Shown here one piece after another: positions 6,493 through 14,000 of a stretch of DNA of 15,319 nt (positions are counted from its first letter, which is position 1; every line of letters starts with the position of its first letter). A model generated the notes under the pieces. It was not told where the DNA came from and made no database searches. It was given only the letters and a program-made list of their open reading frames with translations. The translations under genes and the position numbers were made by a program. The stretch comes from JBGRQB01 sp041725875 (GTDB lineage: Bacteria; Bacteroidota; Ignavibacteria; Ignavibacteriales; Melioribacteraceae). Location of the stretch: the NCBI GenBank assembly GCA_041725875.1, contig JBGRQB010000103.1, positions 1 through 15,319 on the forward strand, given 5' to 3'.

Positions 6493-7059
6493 TTATTTGA
6501 GTCCGAGCTTCTCCTGTTTCAAGAGTTTTGCAACAGATTCGCTAATGCGTTTCGTTTTTGTTGCTTCCCTTTTGGCAGAGTTAATCCAGAGGATAAAATA
6601 TTTTTGATCTGTCTTGGATAAAGAATTAAAAAACTTTTTCGCACTGGTGTTTTTGTTTAGTTCAGCTTCAAACTCTTTTGAAACCTCCTGCGAAACATCT
6701 GGTAATGCACTCTTATTCCAAGTATCGGTTTCTTTGGCAATATCAACTAATCGTTGTCCGGCAGGTTTCATTCTATTTTCTTTTACTAATTTTTGAACTC
6801 GTTTCTTGTTTGATTCAGACCAGTTACTTTTCTCTTTTCTTACTGTAAATTTTCTGCAATATTTATCTTCATCAATCTTTTTAATAATAGAATCGATCCA
6901 ACCGTAACAAAGTGCTTCTTCAACCGCAAAATCATAACTCAGAAAATATTTCCCTTTTTTCATCTTGTGAAAAACCAGCCATATTTCATTTTCCTTTTTA
7001 TGATTTTCTTTAAGCCAGTTTGTCCAATCCTCTTTAGATTTACATTCCAAAAATTTCAT
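6493..7059 (-). CDS. YdeI/OmpD-associated family protein
   Basis: This 188-aa cytoplasmic protein matches the YdeI/OmpD-associated family, sometimes annotated as bacteriocin-protection proteins. The core reads DFAVEEALCYGWIDSIIKKID at about residues 43-63, followed by FTVRKEKSNWSESN (71-84). The C-terminal helical part is FFNSLSKTDQKYFILWINSA with a KTKR stretch after it (143-173). The biochemical function of the family is not known. The ATG at 7059 follows a GGAG site (7065-7068) by five bases. An intrinsic terminator ends directly at that ribosome site, so expression needs read-through or a promoter inside the upstream lipoprotein gene. Its stop TAA directly abuts the stop of the convergent YibE/F gene. 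Confidence 0.87.
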   Translation of the reverse strand: MKFLECKSKEDWTNWLKENHKKENEIWLVFHKMKKGKYFLSYDFAVEEALCYGWIDSIIKKIDEDKYCRKFTVRKEKSNWSESNKKRVQKLVKENRMKPAGQRLVDIAKETDTWNKSALPDVSQEVSKEFEAELNKNTSAKKFFNSLSKTDQKYFILWINSAKREATKTKRISESVAKLLKQEKLGLK

Positions 7060-7068
7060 GCTGACTCC

Positions 7069-7094
7069 AAAAAAAACAGGGGAAAATCCCCTGT
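7069..7094 (-). terminator. Intrinsic terminator after the lipoprotein gene
   Basis: On the minus strand ACAGGGGA (7094-7087) pairs with TCCCCTGT (7083-7076) around a three-base TTT loop. A run of eight T follows (7076-7069, its first T shared with the stem). The stem starts one base past the lipoprotein stop codon, and the T-run touches the GGAG ribosome site of the YdeI-like gene. Confidence 0.88.
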
Positions 7095-7095
7095 C

Positions 7096-7626
7096 TTATT
7101 TTAATGTTGAATTGTGCAGATTCATATGCATTTCGTGAATTCTCAAATGCTCTCGCATTGCATCATTATTTGATTGCTCCATTGCTCGTCTGTGAGCATT
7201 CATATTATGGTTCTCAGATTGATTTATTCGAAATCCCAGAAAATCATTATCTTTATCATCATACTCAAGTTCTCTCAGGAAAATTCCTAATGGTCTGTAA
7301 CGCGTACTCCTTACTTTAATAAGAGTATTTTCATCCATTACAAGATAATAGAGTTTCACATAAGTAGTTTCATAAGATTTAAAGTCGGGATCTGTTCTGG
7401 TTTTATCATAACCGGAAATGTAGGTCCAAATTTCATAACCGTTACCTACAAATGATACTTGATAAGGTTCACCAATAAGTTTAATTACTTCTTCACTTTT
7501 GGTTTCTTTTACTTTGAGCTGGCTGTATAAATCATCTGTAATAACAAATCTGTTATAATAATGGTTACAGCCTGTAAAGATGAGTGCAATAAATAGAACT
7601 AACAAAAAAGAAGTGCCTTTTTTCAT
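7096..7626 (-). CDS. Small lipoprotein with BamE/SmpA-like core and His/Met-rich tail
   Basis: I do not recognise a named gene. The 176-aa product starts with a lipoprotein signal (MKKGTSFLLVLFIALIFTGC, lipid-bearing Cys20). Residues after the Cys are NHYYN, without the acidic surface-export signal. At about 38-70 the pattern LKVKETKSEEVIKLIGEPYQ followed by GYEIWTY resembles the SmpA/OmlA (BamE-like) fold, in which a small domain has the form V..LiG.P...W.Y; this is a weak similarity. The last 38 residues hold six His and five Met (NHNMNAH, HLRIHEMHMNLH), which might bind a metal such as copper. The start is fixed by GGAGGGG (7629-7635) and the gene ends at a clear terminator. It lies 88 bp after mnmA and may have its own promoter. 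Confidence 0.75.
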   Translation of the reverse strand: MKKGTSFLLVLFIALIFTGCNHYYNRFVITDDLYSQLKVKETKSEEVIKLIGEPYQVSFVGNGYEIWTYISGYDKTRTDPDFKSYETTYVKLYYLVMDENTLIKVRSTRYRPLGIFLRELEYDDKDNDFLGFRINQSENHNMNAHRRAMEQSNNDAMREHLRIHEMHMNLHNSTLK

Positions 7627-7714
7627 TTCCCCTCCAAGTTATGTGATAATCATTCTTCAGTTGAATTTAACACATTATTTTGAAAAAAGCTCTATAAATT
7701 TGAAAATATTCAGA

Positions 7715-8764
7715 CTATTCTATAACTCCTCCTGCAAGCAAAAAACCATCTTTGTCGTACAAAACAAGTGATTGTCCGGGCGCAACTCCGCTTTTGGGTG
7801 TTTTGAATTCGACAGTTATTGAATCATTTTTTATATCAATTATTTCAGCTTCTTCTGCCTGATTGTTAAACCTGATTTTGCCGAAAACTTTTTCCCCTTT
7901 TTCAAATTTATCAGTGCTTACAAAATTCACTTCAGATGCTTTTACAACTGATGTAAGCAAATCACTTTTATCACCTATCACAACTTCATTTTTTTCAGCA
8001 TCAATATGTGTGACATAAGCTGGTTTCCCGACAGCTATTCCGAGTCCGCGACGCTGACCAACAGTATAATTATAATATCCCTGATGCTTGCCAATTACCT
8101 CTCCTTCATAAATAAAATCGCCTTTTTTAATTTTAGAAATTTCTTCAGGTATTTTATTATATAAGAACTCTCTGTAACTGCTTTCATTTACAAAACAGAT
8201 TTCCTGACTGTCAGGTTTTTCAGCAACATTAAGTCCAATCTCTTTTGCAATTTCTCTTATCTGTTCTTTTGCATAACCGGCAAGCGGAAAAATAGTTCTA
8301 CTCAACTGTTCCTGAGACAATTTCCAGAGAAAGTATGATTGATCTTTTTTGTTGTCGATATTTTTGAGTTTAAATATTTTTTTATCAAAATCTTCTTCAA
8401 TTAAAGCATAATGACCAGTGGCAAGAAATTTGGCATCAAGTTCGTCACATTTCTTTAAGATCTCTCCAAACTTAATTTCCGGATTACACATAACACAGGG
8501 ATTTGGAGTTCTCCCTTTTATATATTCATCAGTGAAATACTTTATTACTTTTTCGTCAAACTCTTTTGTGAGGTTAATTGTATGATGTTCAATGTTTAAC
8601 TTTTCAGCAACAGCTTTTGCATCTTGTTCAACGGAAGCATCAAAATAGTGATCTACCATCATTGTAATTCCGGCAACTTCAAATCCCTGATCGAGCAAAA
8701 GCTTTACTGCAACAGAGGAATCAACTCCGCCGCTCATTGCAACTATAACTTTATTTTCATTCAT
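7715..8764 (-). CDS. mnmA: tRNA-specific 2-thiouridylase MnmA
   Basis: This 349-aa enzyme puts sulfur on C2 of the wobble uridine (U34) of tRNA-Lys, Glu and Gln, using ATP to adenylate the base. The PP-loop AMSGGVDSS is at residues 9-17. The sulfur-relay cysteines are Cys93 in TPNPCVMCNPEIKF (E. coli Cys102) and Cys190 in PDSQEICFV (E. coli Cys199), both present. HQGYYNYTVGQRRGLGI at 227-243 and the C-terminal barrel ending GVAPGQSLVLYDKDGFLLAGG are typical. It is slightly shorter than E. coli MnmA (368 aa). The ATG at 8764 overlaps the acpS stop by 8 nt (ATGAATGA), so translation is likely coupled. It is the last gene of the ssb-to-mnmA run; the 88 bp after it show no clear terminator. Confidence 0.97.
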   Translation of the reverse strand: MNENKVIVAMSGGVDSSVAVKLLLDQGFEVAGITMMVDHYFDASVEQDAKAVAEKLNIEHHTINLTKEFDEKVIKYFTDEYIKGRTPNPCVMCNPEIKFGEILKKCDELDAKFLATGHYALIEEDFDKKIFKLKNIDNKKDQSYFLWKLSQEQLSRTIFPLAGYAKEQIREIAKEIGLNVAEKPDSQEICFVNESSYREFLYNKIPEEISKIKKGDFIYEGEVIGKHQGYYNYTVGQRRGLGIAVGKPAYVTHIDAEKNEVVIGDKSDLLTSVVKASEVNFVSTDKFEKGEKVFGKIRFNNQAEEAEIIDIKNDSITVEFKTPKSGVAPGQSLVLYDKDGFLLAGGVIE

Positions 8765-9155
8765 CGATCTTCAAAGTTTCCAATGTGTTAAACAAAATTG
8801 CAAAACAGGTTACATAATTTTCAGAGTGACTCATTGTAATTTTTAACTCTCTTCCGTTTTCAACATAAACAGCAAGATCGTTATGAAGCTTTACTTTTGG
8901 AAGTCCTCCCGACTCATTATAAATTTCCATATCCTTCCAGTTTGCAGGTTCGGTTCTGACAGAACTAAGCGTTTTTATAATTGCTTCCTTTGCAGCAAAG
9001 CGTGCAGCAAAATGCTGATACTGATTTTTCTTTTCCGAGCAATATTTTATTTCGCTTTCGGTAAAAATTTTGTTTAGAAACTGATCACCGAATTTTTCAA
9101 TGCTTCTTTTAATTCGCTCAATTTCAATTATGTCAATTCCAATTCCTACAACCAT
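8757..9155 (-). CDS. acpS: Holo-[acyl-carrier-protein] synthase
   Basis: This 132-aa enzyme transfers 4'-phosphopantetheine from coenzyme A to the serine of acyl carrier protein, switching on fatty acid synthesis. The two family signatures are complete: GIGIDIIEIERI at residues 4-15, with Mg-binding Asp8, and FAARFAAKEAIIKTL at 49-63, with Glu57. The length is normal for AcpS (about 120-130). The start ATG directly follows the ggt stop (TAAATG) and the end overlaps mnmA by 8 nt, so all three are probably translated from one message. No regulatory site of its own is visible. Confidence 0.96.
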   Translation of the reverse strand: MVVGIGIDIIEIERIKRSIEKFGDQFLNKIFTESEIKYCSEKKNQYQHFAARFAAKEAIIKTLSSVRTEPANWKDMEIYNESGGLPKVKLHNDLAVYVENGRELKITMSHSENYVTCFAILFNTLETLKIDE

Positions 9156-10838
9156 TTAGTAACCTTCTGCCGAACCAAATCCGCGGGGATCTGCTGCTCC
9201 CCAGAAATAATTATTTTCATCTATCATTATCGCTTCAACATTGGCAATTTTTCTTTTCTTACCAAGTTTGTGTCCGCGTTGCAATAAACTTTCTCTAACA
9301 TCATTCAAAATAGCGCGTTCTTCAAAATCTATTCTGTCAGGCAGCCATTGGTGATGAATTCTCGGAGCATCAACTGCATCCTGAATATTCATATCAAAAA
9401 CAACAACGTTTAGCATTACCTGCAGAACCGCAGTAATTATTTTGGAGCCGCCTCTTCCGCCTAGCATAAGAAAGGGTTTTCCATCGCGCAGAACAATTGT
9501 GGGAGTCATAGAACTCAACATTCTTTTTCCCGGAGCAACGGCATTGGCTTCGTTACCTACAAGTCCGTACTGATTGGGAGCACCGGGCTTGGCACTGAAA
9601 TCATCCATTTCGTTGTTAAGTAAAAACCCCGCTCCATTTACAACACATCTGTTTCCAAAGCTGGAATTTAACGTATAAGTTATGCTGACAGCATTTCCAA
9701 ATTTATCCGCCACGCAATAATGGGTTGTCTGATCACTCTCTTTTATATTAAAATCTGTTGCTTTTATATCTTTTGAATCTGTGGCAGCATAGCCAATTTT
9801 ATTATTTAACGATTCACCATAACTCTTTTTAATCAAAGAGTTTACAGGCACGTTATAATAATCAGGATCGCCTAAATGGACTGACCTGTCGGCATACACT
9901 CTTCTTAATACTTCAACCAAAGTATGGTAGTATTTTGAACTTCCCCAATCTTCTGGTTTAAACTTGTTTTTGAGCAGTGCGTTTAATGATTGTATCACTG
10001 CAATGCCGCCGGAGGAAGGTGGTGGCATAGATACAACCTGCATATTTCCAAAGGTTGATTCAACTGGTTTTCTGATTTTTGATCTGTAATTTTTCAGATC
10101 ATTCAGCGACATAATGCCACCAATTTTCTTAACCTGCTCCACAATTTTTTCTGCAACACTTCCCTGATAAAATCCTTTTCTGCCGTTGTCTCTTATCAGT
10201 TTTAAAGTTTCAGATAAATCTTTCTGAATCAGTTTATGATTATCCGGTAAAGGATTTCCGTTAACTGTAAAAACCCTTCTTGAGCCTTCAAATTCATTAA
10301 AGACTTTGTTATAATAATTTATGTTGTCTGCCAGTCTGTACCCGATTACAAATCCATTTTCAGCAAGATCTATTGCCGGCTGGATAACTTCTGCAAGGCT
10401 CATTGTTCCATATTTTTCAAGAGCCAAAATCAAACCGTCAACAGTTCCCGGGATGCCAACTGACTTTCCGCCTGTGGTTGAATTAGACAAAATAAAACTT
10501 CCGTCTTCATTCAAAAACATATCTCTTGTAGATGCTTCGGGAGCGGTTTCTCTAAAATCTATAGTGATGTTTTCTCCTTTGCTGCTGTGGAAAACCATAA
10601 ATCCGCCGCCGCCAATATTTCCGGCTGCCGGATGACTTACCGCAAGTGCAAAGCCAACTGCAACTGCCGCGTCAACAGCATTGCCACCTTTTTTCAAAAT
10701 TTCCACACCAATTTTTGTTGCAGGAGAACTTGCCGAAACTACCATTCCGTTTTTTCCGCGTACCGGTTCTTTTGCAATCAATGATCCTGCAAGTGCAACA
10801 ACTAACAATAATTTTACAAAATCAGAAAATGTTCGCAT
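9156..10838 (-). CDS. ggt: Gamma-glutamyltranspeptidase
   Basis: This 560-aa Ntn-hydrolase breaks the gamma-glutamyl bond of glutathione and related peptides, normally in the periplasm. A signal peptide covers about residues 1-22 (likely cut after SLIA). The proenzyme self-cleaves before the nucleophile Thr371 in QTTHYCVADKFGNAVSITYT (370-389), giving large and small subunits. Arg96 (IDFRETAP) matches the substrate-binding Arg114 of E. coli, and the oxyanion loop reads GGRGGSK (460-466). NGAGFLLNNEMDDFS is also typical. The start overlaps the MCE gene stop by 17 nt and the stop abuts acpS. No glutathione biosynthesis gene is in the window, so the natural substrate cannot be judged. Confidence 0.96.
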   Translation of the reverse strand: MRTFSDFVKLLLVVALAGSLIAKEPVRGKNGMVVSASSPATKIGVEILKKGGNAVDAAVAVGFALAVSHPAAGNIGGGGFMVFHSSKGENITIDFRETAPEASTRDMFLNEDGSFILSNSTTGGKSVGIPGTVDGLILALEKYGTMSLAEVIQPAIDLAENGFVIGYRLADNINYYNKVFNEFEGSRRVFTVNGNPLPDNHKLIQKDLSETLKLIRDNGRKGFYQGSVAEKIVEQVKKIGGIMSLNDLKNYRSKIRKPVESTFGNMQVVSMPPPSSGGIAVIQSLNALLKNKFKPEDWGSSKYYHTLVEVLRRVYADRSVHLGDPDYYNVPVNSLIKKSYGESLNNKIGYAATDSKDIKATDFNIKESDQTTHYCVADKFGNAVSITYTLNSSFGNRCVVNGAGFLLNNEMDDFSAKPGAPNQYGLVGNEANAVAPGKRMLSSMTPTIVLRDGKPFLMLGGRGGSKIITAVLQVMLNVVVFDMNIQDAVDAPRIHHQWLPDRIDFEERAILNDVRESLLQRGHKLGKKRKIANVEAIMIDENNYFWGAADPRGFGSAEGY

Positions 10839-11727
10839 CTACTTTTAATCCTTCGCCTTGTATTTGTTTGTTTATTAATTTCATTAAACTTTTTAATTCA
10901 GAAACAGATTTTTTCAAATCATCAAACAACTCTTTATCATTAAGAAATCTTCCCAAATTGTTTTTTCCTTCCGATGTCTGATCAATCAGATTGGATGATT
11001 TGGCAAGAAGCTGATTCAGATTTTCAAAAACTCCGTTAGATTTTTTTATAAACAGGTTAACTTCTTCAGAATTAGTTTTGATAAATTCATTGCCTGTCTG
11101 AACAAGTTTCTTTCCTTCTTCAAGAAGACTTTTCACGGCAACTCTGTTTTCATTTATCATTTTGTTCAGACTCAAACTCAAGTCGCTAATATTTTTAACA
11201 GACGATTTTATTTCTGCCTGAAGATTATCATCAAGAAGATTGTTTACCTTGTCGAGAGTTACTTTAAAATCTTTTATCATTGTTACAAGATCATCCTGAA
11301 CCGAGCTGAGCATTGCCATTGCTGTAGAAATATCGCCGGAGAAATAGCCTTTCTGGATTTTGGTAAAATCGATCAGCTCCTTACTTTTTCCGGGAAAAAC
11401 ATCAATCTTTTTTGTTCCCATAAGATCAGCCATCTGAATAAAGAAATCTGAATCTTTTCTGAGTTCAACATCTTTATTCAGAGATATTGTAACAATAATT
11501 TTATTTTTCTCAAGATTGATTTGCTCAACATTACCTCTCTTTAATCCGCTGATTGTAACAGCATCACCGGTTTCGAGTCCGGCAACGGAATCAAATTCAA
11601 TTTTTAATTTTACATCATCGTTAAACACGCTCAGATTTTTTGCCCAGATAATTATCCAGGTAAGAAGAATAACGCCAACTATTACGGTTATCCCGACGCG
11701 TATTTCGGTTTTTCTGTCTCTATTCAT
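10822..11727 (-). CDS. MCE/MlaD-family lipid transport protein, orphan
   Basis: This 301-aa protein has an N-terminal membrane anchor (about residues 9-28). One MCE domain follows (about 36-112: VKLKIEFDSVAGLETGDAV, ISGLKRGNVEQI, MADLMGTKKIDVFPG). Then comes a long helical, coiled-coil-like region (about 145-285) with the NLGRFLNDKELFDDL motif common at MlaD ends. The family holds phospholipids or other lipids on the periplasmic side of an ABC transporter (MlaFE-type). No permease or ATPase partner is nearby. I chose ATG at 11727; a TTG two codons earlier (11733) is possible. The ATG overlaps the upstream stop by 8 nt (ATGAATAG), and the end overlaps ggt by 17 nt. Confidence 0.9.
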   Translation of the reverse strand: MNRDRKTEIRVGITVIVGVILLTWIIIWAKNLSVFNDDVKLKIEFDSVAGLETGDAVTISGLKRGNVEQINLEKNKIIVTISLNKDVELRKDSDFFIQMADLMGTKKIDVFPGKSKELIDFTKIQKGYFSGDISTAMAMLSSVQDDLVTMIKDFKVTLDKVNNLLDDNLQAEIKSSVKNISDLSLSLNKMINENRVAVKSLLEEGKKLVQTGNEFIKTNSEEVNLFIKKSNGVFENLNQLLAKSSNLIDQTSEGKNNLGRFLNDKELFDDLKKSVSELKSLMKLINKQIQGEGLKVDANIF

Positions 11728-12064
11728 TTTCAATGATTTTTGTTAGGTTTTCAAATTCTATTTCAGTGATATCATTATCAGAAAGATAATTTTTAATCTC
11801 TTCGAAAAAATATTTGGTTTTATCGTAGGCATCTGAAAAATCCTCTTCACTAAGCTTATCCAGATATTCTTCAGTGAGCAGAGAAAGTTTTCTGAATGTT
11901 TCCTGATCTTTAATGTTATAAGATTCAAGATCATTTAGTGCAAAATCAATTACAGTCCTTTTTACGTTTGCATAAATTTCATCGCCATATTTTGTAAATA
12001 CATAATAGCCGATTGCAAAAATTACGACAAACAAAACTATAAATCTGCGCAGACAACCAAACAT
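11720..12064 (-). CDS. Unrecognised 114-aa membrane-anchored protein
   Basis: I do not recognise this protein. Residues 7-23 (RFIVLFVVIFAIGYYVF) form one membrane segment, probably an N-in anchor because Arg6-Arg7 precede it. The remaining 90 residues are charged, acidic and helical (LTEEYLDKLSEEDFSDAYDK), with no Cys beyond position 4 and no known motif. It starts 2 nt after the stop of the GldE/CorC-like gene (TAAAAATG) and overlaps the MCE gene start by 8 nt, so it is surely a real, co-translated gene. Position suggests a role with one of those two membrane proteins. In Bacteroidetes the gene after gldE is often the lipoprotein gldD; this lacks a lipobox and is shorter, so it is not an evident GldD. 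Confidence 0.8.
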   Translation of the reverse strand: MFGCLRRFIVLFVVIFAIGYYVFTKYGDEIYANVKRTVIDFALNDLESYNIKDQETFRKLSLLTEEYLDKLSEEDFSDAYDKTKYFFEEIKNYLSDNDITEIEFENLTKIIENE

Positions 12065-12066
12065 TT

Positions 12067-13365
12067 TTAAGATTCTTTTATCTCCAGAAGAACTTTATTT
12101 ATTCTGTTATTTTCGACTTCTTTAACTGTGAACTGGAATCTTCCAAACTCAAATGAAAAACCTTCCTCCGGGATGTTTCCTGCTTCGGAGAATATAAATC
12201 CGCCGACAGTATCATAATCATCATTTTCAGAAGAAAAATCTTCATCGAGTAATTTATTAAGTTCATCGATATCGGTTTTACCAAGAATTATATAATTGTT
12301 GTTGCCGAGTTCGGTTATTTCAACCTCTTCTTTATCATATTCATCTCTGATTTCCCCGACAATTTCTTCAAGGATATCTTCAAGAGAAATCAATCCGGCA
12401 GTTCCGCCATATTCGTCAACAACAATACCAATGTGCATTTTCTGATTCTGAAACTCCTGAAGCAGTTCGCTGATAAGTTTTGATTCAGGAATATACAGAG
12501 CTTTTCTTGCTATTTTTTTCAGAGAAATATTTTTCTTGGCGTTTTCATCATTCAGGAAAGGAAGCAAATCTTTTGCGTAAATAATTCCCACAATATCATC
12601 AAGATCACTGTTATAAAGAGGAAAACGACTATGTCCACTTTCATTTATAATTTTCATTAGAGAATCAAAATCTGTATCAAGCGAAATTGCATTCATATCA
12701 ACACGCGGAGTCATAACCTCACGAACAACCACTGTTCTGAATGTAACAATTCCCTGAATAAGTTCCTGTTCATCCTCTTCCATAGCTCCCTTTTCAACAC
12801 TGATATCAGCCAGTTCGGAAAGTTCGCTTGCTGACAAAGCAGTGGTTGATTTATAATTAATTTTGGAAGAAAAATACTTTATTGAATCTGTAAGAATTTT
12901 TGCAACCGGATAAATTAATACACCAACCCAGTAAACCGGGAAAGCTATTATTTTGGAAAAAGTGATCGGATTTTTTGTGGCAAGCACTTTTGGAGTAACT
13001 TCTCCGAAAAATAGGATCAGAATTGTAAGAACAATAATCTGAACCGTGAGAACTATTTCTACATTTGCATTTAGGATTGAAGCAACTTCTATTGCCAGTG
13101 CAACACCGACAATAGAAGCTCCAACATTAAAAATTGTATTTCCAACGAGGATTGTAACCAATAACCTTCTTGGAGTTTCAATTAATTCAAGAATATATCT
13201 TTCAAGTAATTTTTTATTTTTCTCAAACTCTTTTAACTTCTTTTTGTCAAGAGAAAAGAGCGCTACTTCGGCTCCTGAAAAAATAGCCGAAAAAGCTAAA
13301 AACAGTAATAATACTAGTACGTTAGAAAATAAATAATAATCGTCCAAAAAGGAACTAACCCTCAA
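12067..13365 (-). CDS. CNNM/CorC-type membrane protein with CBS pair (GldE/hemolysin-C-like)
   Basis: This 432-aa protein has the order CNNM (DUF21) membrane domain, two CBS domains and a CorC_HlyC domain. The membrane part is at about 14-175 and includes FSGAEVALFSL and the signature GEVTPK (121-126). The CBS pair is at about 214-335 (VREVMTPR; GIVVDEYGGTAGLISLEDIL), and the C-terminal domain at about 350-430. Relatives are Mg/Co efflux proteins (CorB/CorC), and the Bacteroidetes member GldE is tied to gliding. The ssb gene just upstream matches the ssb-gldE order known there. No ATG is near: the proposed start is TTG at 13365, with an in-frame TAA two codons upstream of it. A second TTG at 13347, preceded by GAGGG, is an alternative. 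Ion transport is the safer role; gliding cannot be inferred from one gene. Confidence 0.9.
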   Translation of the reverse strand: MRVSSFLDDYYLFSNVLVLLLFLAFSAIFSGAEVALFSLDKKKLKEFEKNKKLLERYILELIETPRRLLVTILVGNTIFNVGASIVGVALAIEVASILNANVEIVLTVQIIVLTILILFFGEVTPKVLATKNPITFSKIIAFPVYWVGVLIYPVAKILTDSIKYFSSKINYKSTTALSASELSELADISVEKGAMEEDEQELIQGIVTFRTVVVREVMTPRVDMNAISLDTDFDSLMKIINESGHSRFPLYNSDLDDIVGIIYAKDLLPFLNDENAKKNISLKKIARKALYIPESKLISELLQEFQNQKMHIGIVVDEYGGTAGLISLEDILEEIVGEIRDEYDKEEVEITELGNNNYIILGKTDIDELNKLLDEDFSSENDDYDTVGGFIFSEAGNIPEEGFSFEFGRFQFTVKEVENNRINKVLLEIKES

Positions 13366-13379
13366 ATTGTTTTACAAAA

Positions 13380-13832
13380 TTAAAATGGTAAATCATCGTT
13401 TTCTTCAACAGGCATATCTGCTACAGGTCCCGCAGCATTAGGAGCTGGTTCCGATGATCCGTATGATGAACCACCACCGGAATAACCGCCACCTTCTCTG
13501 GCTTCAAGCGGAATCAGCTTGGAGTTATCTGCAAGTACTTCTGTAACATATCTTGTTACGCCCTGTTTGTCTTCATAGCTTCTGTTTGTCAATCTGCCCT
13601 CTACGTATACTTTTTTACCCTTTTTAAGATTGTCACGCAAAAAGTCAGACAGATTAAAAGCTACAACATTATGCCAGGTAGTTTCATTCACCCAGTTGCC
13701 ATCCTTGCCCTTATAACTGTGGGTAGTTGCCACAGAAAAAGATGTAACTGCAACATTACTTGTTGTAAATCTTGTTTCAGGATCTTTACCAAGATTACCA
13801 ATCAATGAAATTCTGTTTAATGAAAAAGCCAT
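13380..13832 (-). CDS. ssb: Single-stranded DNA-binding protein
   Basis: This 150-aa protein coats single-stranded DNA in replication, recombination and repair. The OB-fold covers about residues 1-107 (MAFSLNRISLIGNLGKDPE, TTWHNVVAF, GKKVYVEGRL). A Gly/Ser/Pro linker (about 112-140) leads to the acidic tip NDDLPF, which docks partner proteins in this family. The length is typical for a bacterial SSB. The ATG at 13832 has a GAGGAG ribosome site just upstream. It is the first gene of the minus-strand run, so its promoter should lie in the 168-bp gap to the divergent ygiQ gene; I see only weak matches there (for example TTGAAC on the minus strand near 13915-13920), so none is called. Confidence 0.97.
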   Translation of the reverse strand: MAFSLNRISLIGNLGKDPETRFTTSNVAVTSFSVATTHSYKGKDGNWVNETTWHNVVAFNLSDFLRDNLKKGKKVYVEGRLTNRSYEDKQGVTRYVTEVLADNSKLIPLEAREGGGYSGGGSSYGSSEPAPNAAGPVADMPVEENDDLPF

Positions 13833-14000
13833 CTAATCTCCTCACGTTAAATTATTAAATTAATGGAAATAGTAATTTACGAAATACCCGGAAATATTCA
13901 AGTTAAATACTTTGTTCAACCTGTTGATATTGCTAAAATTATATTGGATTATTTGTCTTATTTTGCTTTTTTTGGTATTTAATTTTAAAATTATAATGTG

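Noticed and set aside
6493..7059. A dedicated bacteriocin-immunity locus (YdeI-like plus CPBP-like genes)
   Set aside because: The two genes are 2.9 kb apart in different units and no bacteriocin precursor or export gene is present; the family names alone do not support it.
10321..10981. Plus-strand open frames of 65 to 111 codons opposite ggt and the MCE gene
   Set aside because: They lie antisense to well-supported coding sequence and show no recognisable domain.
13992..13997. TATAAT directly before the ygiQ start
   Set aside because: It is a perfect -10 hexamer by sequence, but it is only 3 bp from the ATG, so transcription would begin inside or after the start codon; likely chance in AT-rich DNA.
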